Position numbers and translations under genes: made by a program
In this document: positions 57,901-64,000 of the stretch, one piece after another
Position numbering within the stretch: the stretch's first letter is position 1
Layout: every line of letters begins with the position of its first letter
Notes under the pieces: model-generated
What the model was told of the DNA's origin: nothing
What the model saw: the letters and a program-made list of their open reading frames with translations, nothing else
Databases searched by the model: none
Assembly: GCF_004769235.1 (NCBI RefSeq)
Contig: NZ_RQFG01000019.1
Span: 558,001-622,000, forward strand
Direction of reading: 5' to 3'
Length of the DNA: 64,000 bases
Origin: Leptospira kanakyensis
Lineage (GTDB): Bacteria; Spirochaetota; Leptospiria; Leptospirales; Leptospiraceae

Positions 57901-58255
57901 TGGACTTGCGGGGGTGGTCGTCAACGACTCCATTGTTCTTGTAGATTGTGCCAACCAACTTCGTTTAGAAGACCCAAGTAAATCTACTTTTGATTTACTC
58001 GTAGAAGCAGGAAGCATTCGTCTAAGAGCAGTTATGCTCACAACGGTTACAACCGTTCTCGGACTCCTTCCGACTGCCTATGGAATTGGAGGAAAAGACC
58101 CTTTCCTTGTTCCGATGGCTTTGGCTTTTGGATGGGGACTTGCTTTTGCGACATTCATCACACTCATTATGGTGCCGGTTTTTTATTTAAACCTATATCT
58201 ATTTAAAGATTGGTTTGTCGCAAAATACCAAACGAGAAAGAAACAATTTGTATAA
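54998..58255 (+). CDS. RND-family efflux transporter (AcrB/HAE1-like)
   Basis: A 1085-residue inner-membrane pump with the RND plan: a first helix near residue 15-30, a periplasmic loop of about 300 residues, helices at about 335-470 and again at about 530-545, a second large periplasmic loop with an acidic charged insert (about 660-700), and a final set of helices from about 900. Conserved stretches are [16 protein letters not shown] (proton relay Asp pair) and [16 protein letters not shown]. No membrane-fusion or TolC-type gene adjoins, so partners are encoded elsewhere. Substrate unknown. Confidence 0.9.
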   Translation: MGTSIVEYFLSKSLFVNLLTFLILLVGGFTAATMNREAFPNINFDIVSVTTVYPGAAPADVEKLVTKPLEDAIKEVDGIKEFRSASLENRSGIIITIDPNTKNTQKVVDDLKSAIDRIQDLPEEVEDPIVTEITTARQPVIEIHLSSGLKDGKPLLNGKELRDQAKILEEKLKDLPSVARITKRGWREREMKVDLDPDKLRALSLSSTQVINALRLRNINFPGGNINESTREIIVRTVGEFDTAEEIANVFVRSNDAGRSVRIRDVAHVTEGFEDSEYLDKSNGNIAIALTVIKREKADAITVVDDSKLVVEEFIKSTGGTVKHAFVNDLSKYIRRRLGVLTSNAVSGLFLVTASLFVFLGWRMALMTALGIPISIAMTFVAMNYMGLTLNLISMMGLIIVVGILVDDAIIICENVYRHLEMGEEPFEAAMRGTSEVLAPVTATVTTTIAAFGPMLFMTGIFGKFIHSIPLVVILSLCSSLFEAFFMLPSHLYDVSKTTDMKGEVKEESHWFVKFKEQTYLPLLSFALKNRWKMIGLLMGLFVFSLAIQVKFGKFKLFPGAIETFQVRITAETGLKLEETDRFIRAIEDAVGKLPEGEVENYISRVGIIQKDPNDPFTKRGKNYAQVMVYLTPDDNRERSTETIIEVVRQNTKFMLNEKALLLLEEKLAKENTSSPKVENITPKEEVPREYLSLKGKLVNLEFEKLAGGPPVGKPVAIEIKGDDFATLLKIGGEFKAALAKINGVTDIGDDFNEGKDEIRVSVDESLASFAGVNVQSVSLAINTALQGTVSTKIKRADEEVDVRVRFPEEYRASLTHLNKVYVNNLTGNLIPVSRLTSYDRNPGRASINHLDGKRLLTVTSNIDETVSTSRQVNIEAKKLTEGIIAKYPGYSVRFSGENKDTEESMASLGRAFLVGLLIIYMILASLFRSLAQPLIVMSAIPFAVIGVIFAFLLHGQPFSFLAFLGIIGLAGVVVNDSIVLVDCANQLRLEDPSKSTFDLLVEAGSIRLRAVMLTTVTTVLGLLPTAYGIGGKDPFLVPMALAFGWGLAFATFITLIMVPVFYLNLYLFKDWFVAKYQTRKKQFV

Positions 58256-58276
58256 CGGAAATTAAAGAGCGATCCA

Positions 58277-58303
58277 ACCGCACCTAAGCAAAAAAGGTGC
58301 GGT
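58277..58303. terminator. Stable hairpin between convergent genes
   Basis: ACCGCACCT (58277-58285) and AGGTGCGGT (58295-58303) pair perfectly over 9 bp around AAGCAAAAA. It lies 22 bases after the RND stop and upstream of the convergent deacetylase end. It lacks a clear U run on either strand, so it may be only a transcript-end stabiliser. The rest of 58304-58406 shows nothing. Confidence 0.45.
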
Positions 58304-58406
58304 GTCCGGCGAATACACCAATTCAAGGAATATTTAGAAATCGAACTTTGGATTAAAATTGAAAAACTGACTAGAGATTGATAAGAAAAAAATCAGTAAC
58401 GATTTT

Positions 58407-59597
58407 CTAATCTTTTTTATCATTCAAAACTTCAGAGAGCGTTACAAACTTATATCCTTTTTCCTTCATTCTTTCAATGAAGGTAGGGAGGATATAAATC
58501 AACTTATCAAATTTTCTTGGCCCACCCAAATGCATTAGAATGATGGCTCCGTTCATTCCGTTCGGATCCGCCTTCTCCCAATTATCCAAAAAAGTTAAGG
58601 TTTCCTCGCCTGTTTTATAATGCGGGTTACGAACCACTTCCTTTTTGCCTTTGGATGTTTTTTTATATAGAAATTGTTTGCTGATGTAATCTGGTAAATC
58701 AAGTGAACCTTTAGAGTTATTTGACCACATAATATGATCTGTATAACCAAGACTGGCATGTGCATCTAAAATCAGCTGACTGAGTGCCCCATAAGGGAGT
58801 CGGTAATATTTTTTTAACTCTTGTTTGGTGAGTGAATGAAAAGTATCTTCTACTCGTTTTAGCTCTTCCGCCATCCGTGGCAGGTCCAAAACAGATTTTG
58901 AAAGATATTCAAGAACCGTCCTTTTTTTTAATGAAGTTTCGGTCACAGACCTTTGGTAATTGAAATGGGACCAGGTATGGTTTCCAAATTCCACCGATCC
59001 AGTTTTCGCCATTTTTTTAATATAATCTAGATTATTACGAATGAAAAAAGATCCATTGATATCAGATGGCCTTTCATTGGAAAGAAAGAGTGTTACTTTG
59101 ATTTTATGTTCTTTGATATAATTGTATAAAACAGGAAGTTCTTCGCCAGTCGCCAAATCAAAAGTAAGGGCAATTTCTTTTTGCGATTCATTTCCCCTGA
59201 GGACATTACGACCTTTGGTATTTTGACTTACCTCTTTTAGGAACTGAATGTTTTCTTCGACTTGTTTGGCTAGTTCTGTATCCGGTTCTGCATCACCCGC
59301 AAGAGCATATTCTTCTCGCAGTTGCTCTTGGTACATAAGAGAAAAGAGAGATTGTTCGAGTTCCCTAAGATTCTTATCTTTTTCTTTGACTTCAGTTTCG
59401 AGTTTGGTGACACTGAGACTTAAATAAAGTAAATACCCACAAAGAACAAGAACGGTAATTCCAACAAAGGCCAGTGCAGAAACAAGGGCAAACTTTCGAA
59501 GTTTTTTCGCAAACAATCTGTCTTTCTCGATGTCCTGGGAAAGTTCATGAACGATATCTTGAATTTCCTTTTCTTCGTTTGTCGGATCGAGGGACAT
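58407..59597 (-). CDS. Polysaccharide deacetylase (NodB-like), membrane anchored
   Basis: A 396-residue protein with a cytoplasmic N-terminus (about 35 residues), one membrane helix (about 37-62), a coiled coil (about 65-110) and a NodB domain (about 145-390). The first motif reads ALTFDLATGEE, in which the usual second Asp of TFDDG is replaced; the second motif HTWSH gives both zinc His residues, and RLPYGALS is the third. It probably acts on peptidoglycan or another envelope glycan in the periplasm. It stands downstream of tyrS on the same strand. Confidence 0.85.
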   Translation of the reverse strand: MSLDPTNEEKEIQDIVHELSQDIEKDRLFAKKLRKFALVSALAFVGITVLVLCGYLLYLSLSVTKLETEVKEKDKNLRELEQSLFSLMYQEQLREEYALAGDAEPDTELAKQVEENIQFLKEVSQNTKGRNVLRGNESQKEIALTFDLATGEELPVLYNYIKEHKIKVTLFLSNERPSDINGSFFIRNNLDYIKKMAKTGSVEFGNHTWSHFNYQRSVTETSLKKRTVLEYLSKSVLDLPRMAEELKRVEDTFHSLTKQELKKYYRLPYGALSQLILDAHASLGYTDHIMWSNNSKGSLDLPDYISKQFLYKKTSKGKKEVVRNPHYKTGEETLTFLDNWEKADPNGMNGAIILMHLGGPRKFDKLIYILPTFIERMKEKGYKFVTLSEVLNDKKD

Positions 59598-59668
59598 GCG
59601 GGTATGGGTTTCCTTACTTTCGATTATCGGATTTGCCGCGACCGTTCTAAAACGAGCGGCAATCCTCT

Positions 59669-60895
59669 TTAAGTCTTTATCTTTAAAAATTTTCCCTTCT
59701 TCCCTTGGCGGATCAGATATTCTTTTCCTGGTTCCAAGGATAGTGCCGGATCGGTGATTTTTTCTTCATCCAAATACAATCCACCGGCCTGAACAAGCCT
59801 CCGCCCTTCCGATACACTAGGAATGAACTTCAACTGAGAGAGAACATAAACAAGTAACGGAGGTTTTTCTGCAAAATAAGAGGAGTCCAGTGTTTCCGTT
59901 GGAATTTCATCCGGTAAGGCTCTGTTTTTTGTATTGTGGATGGCAGTCCACTCTTCGACTGCTTTCCTGTTTTCCTCTTCTGGATGGAGTTGGTCCATCA
60001 CAAGGAGAGCCAGTTCTGTTTTGACTTCTTTCGGGTGGAGTGATTTCGAACGAATCCCCTCCTTTCTCTTTTCCATTTCGGAAATTGGGAGATCTGTCAA
60101 AAGTTCAAAATAATTCCACATCAGGTCATCTGAGATCGACATGATTTTTCCATACATGTCGATGGGTTTTTCAATGATGCCCACATAGTTTCCCAGTGAC
60201 TTGGACATTTTTTTGACACCATCTAGACCAACAAGTAATGGCAAAGTAACGACGGATTGTGGTTTTTGTCCGTACTCTCTTTGTAAATCACGACCCACTA
60301 ACATATTAAATTTTTGGTCTGTTCCCCCAAGTTCCACATCTGCTTTCATCGCAACAGAATCATAACCCTGAACTAAGGGATATAGAAACTCAATCATGGA
60401 GATGGGTGTACCCGCTTTATGACGTTTGGTAAAGTCATCTCTTTCTAACATTCGAGAGACTGTGTATTTGGATGTTAAAACCAAAACATCTTCGAATTTC
60501 ATTTCGGAACACCAATGAGAGTTATATAAGATCTTGGTTTTATTTGGATCGAGAATTTTAAAAACTTGGTTTTGGTAAGTTTTGGAATTTTCCAAAACCT
60601 CTTCTTTCGAAAGACGTTTTCTTGTTTCGGATTTGCCTGTTGGGTCTCCGATCATGGCAGTAAAATCACCAAGCATAAAACAAACTTCATGACCTAAGTC
60701 TTGAAAGTGTTTGAGTTTTCGGAGTAAAACAAAATGTCCCAAATGTAAATCGGGAGCCGTGGGATCAAAACCTGCTTTGATGGTAAGGGAAGGTTTGGAT
60801 TTTATTTTTTCTAGTAACTCTGCCTCACTGATGATCTCAACAGTTCCTCGGCGGATGGTATCTAATTCTTGGTTCAATTCTCTTTCAGTTTTCAT
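59669..60895 (-). CDS. tyrS: Tyrosyl-tRNA synthetase
   Basis: A class I synthetase of about 408 residues. Signature motifs are HLGH in [10 protein letters not shown] and KMSKS in [10 protein letters not shown]; the C-terminal S4-like RNA-binding domain (about 340-405) ends [24 protein letters not shown]. Start set to the ATG at 60895 ([11 protein letters not shown]), since the upstream reading adds 27 residues not typical of the enzyme. Divergent from glpD, with 98 bases between them. Confidence 0.95.
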   Translation of the reverse strand: MKTERELNQELDTIRRGTVEIISEAELLEKIKSKPSLTIKAGFDPTAPDLHLGHFVLLRKLKHFQDLGHEVCFMLGDFTAMIGDPTGKSETRKRLSKEEVLENSKTYQNQVFKILDPNKTKILYNSHWCSEMKFEDVLVLTSKYTVSRMLERDDFTKRHKAGTPISMIEFLYPLVQGYDSVAMKADVELGGTDQKFNMLVGRDLQREYGQKPQSVVTLPLLVGLDGVKKMSKSLGNYVGIIEKPIDMYGKIMSISDDLMWNYFELLTDLPISEMEKRKEGIRSKSLHPKEVKTELALLVMDQLHPEEENRKAVEEWTAIHNTKNRALPDEIPTETLDSSYFAEKPPLLVYVLSQLKFIPSVSEGRRLVQAGGLYLDEEKITDPALSLEPGKEYLIRQGKKGKFLKIKT

Positions 60896-60993
60896 AACAA
60901 ATTTAAAAAATTTTCGATGGTCGAAATGGTGACTTTTGACAATACTAACCGTAGAATCTCTATAGGCAACCACCAAAGTACGTAAAAAACCTT

Positions 60994-62601
60994 ATGAATC
61001 ATTTAGATGAACGAAAACAAACGCTAAAACAATTAGAATCAACTGACTACGATATCTTAGTACTCGGCGGAGGTGCCACTGGATCTGGTACCGCTCTGGA
61101 TGCTAGTTTACGTGGATACAAGGTAGCCCTTTTAGAAAAACAAGATTTCTCAGCGGGAACTAGTTCTCGTTCCACAAAGCTCATCCATGGAGGGGTTAGG
61201 TATTTAGCCCAGTTCCATTTTAAATTAATCTACGAAGCTCTATCAGAAAGAAAACGCCTCCTCATCAATGCACCCCATCTTGTAAAACCTTTGCAGTTTG
61301 TTTTACCAACCTATGTTTGGTGGGAAAAACCTTTTTTCTCCATTGGTCTTACGATGTATGATATCCTTGCGGGGAGATCGATTGTTCCTGGTCACGAAAG
61401 GATCTCAAAAGCCACGGCTGTGGATTATTTTGCCTCCATCAAAAAAGAAAAACTGAAAGGTGGAATCTCGTATTACGATGCTCAGTTCAATGACGCTAGA
61501 CTCAATGTAACAACTGTTCGTGCTGCCAAAGAAAACGGTGCCGATGTAATTTCTCGAATGGAAGTGGTCTCCTTCTTAAAAGATGCGAATGGAAAAATCA
61601 TAGGTGTCACTGCAAAAGATCTCATCACCAAAAAGAAAATTAACATCAAAACAAAAGTAGTCGCAAATACCACCGGAGTTTGGATTGATTCCCTTCGAAA
61701 ACTGGATGATCCTAAAGCAGAAAATGTTCTTGCACCAAGCCAAGGAATCCACCTTGTCTTCGACAAAACAAAGTTACCTTGCCGCACGGCAATGATCATT
61801 CCGAAAACGGCCGATGGTCGTGTGGTTTTTGTGATCCCTTGGGAAGGAAAAGTACTTCTTGGAACCACTGACACCGCGATCAAAAAGATAGATGTAGAAC
61901 CTCTCCCTCTTGCATCAGAAGTAGAGTTTTTACTAAAAACAGGAAATGATTACTTAGATACAAAGTTAACCAAAGCAGACATTGAATCTGTTTTTTCGGG
62001 CCTTCGCCCTCTTATCTCTACGGGAGATAAAAAAGATACAAAATCCATCTCTCGTGAAGAAGCCATTCTTGTATCAAACTCAGGTCTTGTGACTATGTCT
62101 GGTGGGAAATGGTCAACGTTCCGCAAAATGGCAGAAGACCTAACTGACAAACTCATTTCTGTGGGGAACCTTCCTTCTAAAATGAAATGTGTCACTGCCA
62201 GTTTTGCTTTCCCTGGTGCCGAAGGATACTCCAAACATTTGGTCGCAAAAATCCAAACCATGTATGATCTCTCTTATGACACTGCGGTTCGTTTGGTGGA
62301 TGCATACGGTGGAGAAGTATCTTTTATTTTAGGTAAAAATCCAAAGGAAATCAAAAAAGGCTCTGGATATTTCTTAGAAGAAATCAAACATTTTGTGAAA
62401 AAGGAATTTGCACTTTCCGTTACCGATGTTCTATCCAGAAGATGGAGAGTTGTGTTTTTGGATTTAAAACTGGCGGAATCTCTCGCAGTTCCTGTCGCTA
62501 GTGCACTCGCCAAAGAACTAGGTTGGAAGGAAGAAGAAAAAAAATCTTCCTTAAACGAACTGACAAGTCATATCAAAGATTTAAAGAAAACGATCGCCTG
62601 A
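60994..62601 (+). CDS. glpD: Glycerol-3-phosphate dehydrogenase (FAD)
   Basis: A 535-residue aerobic-type enzyme oxidising glycerol-3-phosphate to dihydroxyacetone phosphate at the membrane. FAD loop DILVLGGGATGSGTALDASL (about 20-39), substrate region SSRSTKLIHGGVRYL, and ATTGVWIDSLR-like NTTGVWID. A C-terminal helical domain follows (about 400-535). It feeds glycerol and lipid backbone carbon into central metabolism, in line with lipid-based growth. No glpK or glpF is nearby. Confidence 0.95.
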   Translation: MNHLDERKQTLKQLESTDYDILVLGGGATGSGTALDASLRGYKVALLEKQDFSAGTSSRSTKLIHGGVRYLAQFHFKLIYEALSERKRLLINAPHLVKPLQFVLPTYVWWEKPFFSIGLTMYDILAGRSIVPGHERISKATAVDYFASIKKEKLKGGISYYDAQFNDARLNVTTVRAAKENGADVISRMEVVSFLKDANGKIIGVTAKDLITKKKINIKTKVVANTTGVWIDSLRKLDDPKAENVLAPSQGIHLVFDKTKLPCRTAMIIPKTADGRVVFVIPWEGKVLLGTTDTAIKKIDVEPLPLASEVEFLLKTGNDYLDTKLTKADIESVFSGLRPLISTGDKKDTKSISREEAILVSNSGLVTMSGGKWSTFRKMAEDLTDKLISVGNLPSKMKCVTASFAFPGAEGYSKHLVAKIQTMYDLSYDTAVRLVDAYGGEVSFILGKNPKEIKKGSGYFLEEIKHFVKKEFALSVTDVLSRRWRVVFLDLKLAESLAVPVASALAKELGWKEEEKKSSLNELTSHIKDLKKTIA

Positions 62602-62608
62602 TTTGTTT

Positions 62609-63715
62609 CTATTTCGGTTTGGGAAGTTCGTAATGATAAAAAGTTCTTCCCGATTCCTTTTCCTTTAGAACAAATAGAAAGTGCGTTTTAGGATTAAATA
62701 CTTCAGAAAACTTAGTGCCGAGTTTTGTTTTGAAGTTTTCAAAGTCTTCATCGCCCACTTCGGCTCGTTTGAAAACCCAAGAAATATTTCTTTCGATACC
62801 ACCCCCATCATAATAACTTAAGTTTAACTCCAAACCTTCTTCAGAAGATTGAAGGATGGTATAAGTTCCCACAATGGATGGTAAAAATCCCAACGGGTCA
62901 CCTTCTCCATACATTTCGGAAAAACTAAAGGTTTGGTCGGCTTTAAAAAAAACAGGAAGGATGGTTCCTTGGTCATAAAAGGAAATGGTTCCCTTTTCAT
63001 TGGCAAATACCAATTGTTTGAATCCAGAAAAATGCCTTTCGGCTTTTCCAAATTGTTCAATGGTACGTTTGATTTTATCAAAGGACACCCAAGGATAAGA
63101 AACAAATTTTTCTTTTTGTATTTCACCAAACTGAACCTCGGAAATACAAACCCTACCAGTAGACCCCAAACCATGGGTTTCTAAAATTTCCAACCGAATG
63201 ACATTGCCATGAAACTTTGCATCTAAATCCAAAACTTGGAATCCCGATTTTCCAAATTTTGGTTTGGAAAGTTCTAGATCCACAGTAGAACCTAATTTTA
63301 ATTTAGATTTTAAATCATCTGTTTCCATCTCAAAAGAAGTAATTCGAATTTTTTTAACAGCATCGTTTGTTTTTAAATCGTTTGCACTTCTATGAAATCC
63401 ATTAAATATCTGTAAGGCGGAAAACTGAGAAAAAGAATTTAGATAAAGAGTAAATCCTGATCCAAATTCCTTGGCATTGGCACAAAATGCTGTCGAGACT
63501 TTATCATCCAATGAAAACTCGGGACTAAACCGCCATGGTTCTTCAGGATTTATTTGGCCGAGACTTTGTGTGCGAAGGTAATCTAATTGTTTTTCAGATG
63601 CTTTACAGTGAAAGAATATTGGAATCAAAAGAAATATGAAAAAAATGCTAAAAATGGATTTGGAATTTGGGAACAATAAAGAAGAAGGAGAAGCTGGTAA
63701 TTGGTTCAGACCCAT
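62609..63715 (-). CDS. Lipoprotein with NADase-type glycan-binding-like domain
   Basis: A 368-residue protein with a long N-region, a hydrophobic core and lipobox IPIFFHC (Cys37). Residues about 60-210 resemble the beta-sandwich found with bacterial NADases and common in leptospiral surface proteins: TAFCANAKEFGSGFTLYL, LQIFNGFHRSANDLKTND and KKIRITSFEM. The C-terminal half (about 215-365) is a separate beta-rich domain of unknown role. Probably surface or periplasmic, binding a glycan or host/environment polymer. It follows rpoD on the same strand by 56 bases. Confidence 0.75.
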   Translation of the reverse strand: MGLNQLPASPSSLLFPNSKSIFSIFFIFLLIPIFFHCKASEKQLDYLRTQSLGQINPEEPWRFSPEFSLDDKVSTAFCANAKEFGSGFTLYLNSFSQFSALQIFNGFHRSANDLKTNDAVKKIRITSFEMETDDLKSKLKLGSTVDLELSKPKFGKSGFQVLDLDAKFHGNVIRLEILETHGLGSTGRVCISEVQFGEIQKEKFVSYPWVSFDKIKRTIEQFGKAERHFSGFKQLVFANEKGTISFYDQGTILPVFFKADQTFSFSEMYGEGDPLGFLPSIVGTYTILQSSEEGLELNLSYYDGGGIERNISWVFKRAEVGDEDFENFKTKLGTKFSEVFNPKTHFLFVLKEKESGRTFYHYELPKPK

Positions 63716-63771
63716 GGACTTTCAAACCATGGATCCGAACGAAACTTCGATCAAGCGAAAAACAATTTCTA

Positions 63772-64000
63772 TTAATCGATATAATCTTTGAGTTTTTTAG
63801 ATCTACTTGGGTGGCGGAGTCTTCGTAGTGCTTTTGCTTCAATCTGACGAATCCTTTCCCGAGTCACCTTAAACTGATAACCCACCTCTTCCAATGTTTG
63901 TGCATACCCATCATCCAAACCGAATCGCATCCGAATGACCTTTTGCTCCCGAGCGGGAAGGGTTTGTAAAACCTGACGGATTTGTTCTGAAAGGATAGAA
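63772..64000 (-). CDS. rpoD: RNA polymerase sigma-70 factor RpoD, 3' end (partial)
   Basis: Reverse-strand translation from the window edge to TAA at 63772-63774 gives 75 residues and shows region 4 of the housekeeping sigma factor: [15 protein letters not shown], then [20 protein letters not shown] (helix-turn-helix that reads the -35 box) and [19 protein letters not shown], the normal carboxyl end. The gene continues past the window edge. Confidence 0.95.
   Translation of the reverse strand, partial: SILSEQIRQVLQTLPAREQKVIRMRFGLDDGYAQTLEEVGYQFKVTRERIRQIEAKALRRLRHPSRSKKLKDYID

Overview
The window is a stretch of spirochaete chromosome, almost certainly from Leptospira. Supporting signs are low G+C by eye, FliM and FliN motor-switch genes, an endoflagellar FlaB flagellin, a probable FcpB-type flagellar sheath protein, exported proteins with spirochaetal lipoboxes, and a homologue of the structurally studied Leptospira biflexa SemiSWEET transporter. 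A threonine-dehydratase gene, the SemiSWEET gene and the general gene set point to a free-living (saprophytic, biflexa-like) species, but this is inference. I saw no prophage, insertion sequence, CRISPR array or rRNA genes. Gene density is high and many neighbours overlap by 1-14 bases.

Layout. 0.1-7.2 kb: a leftward operon (GT2 glycosyltransferase, unknown protein, GmhA, orphan ABC ATPase, membrane FHA protein, lipoprotein), divergent from an O-antigen-ligase-like gene; this looks like envelope/LPS work. 7.2-7.7 kb: a tandem 133-bp repeat followed by tRNA-Leu and tRNA-Cys. 8-14 kb: guaA, queF-SemiSWEET-ferredoxin, a LysR/DJ-1 divergent pair and an exported phosphodiesterase. 14-20 kb: a leftward operon running haem protein, argH, cyclophilin, two unknowns, fliM. 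20-29 kb: nfeD with two SPFH genes, a zinc-ribbon gene, a GNAT gene, fliN, an AAA+ ATPase, probable fcpB, rsmE and an outer-membrane protein. 29-34 kb: metY-metX-metW, ilvA and flaB.

35-46 kb is a rightward chemosensory operon starting at ispH: sensor kinase, REC-HATPase protein, CheY, STAS protein, CheA, chemoreceptor, CheW, CheD, CheB. 46-54 kb holds a two-subunit biotin-dependent acyl-CoA carboxylase, then a partner-switch module (GAF-SpoIIE phosphatase fused to an RsbW-like kinase, plus its STAS antagonist). 54-64 kb has tRNA-Ala, def, an RND pump, a NodB-type deacetylase, tyrS, glpD, a lipoprotein with a probable glycan-binding domain and the 3' end of rpoD.

The theme that ties much of the window together is motility and its control: switch proteins FliM and FliN, filament proteins FlaB and probable FcpB, and a complete chemotaxis relay with extra REC/HATPase/STAS parts. 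The most novel candidate I see is non-coding: the repeat at 7192-7486, read on the tRNA strand, contains four hairpins each displaying CAGGATG with GGA in the loop, the signature of CsrA-sequestering RNAs. A three-way-junction-like element at 22739-22818 ahead of a zinc-ribbon gene is a second RNA candidate.
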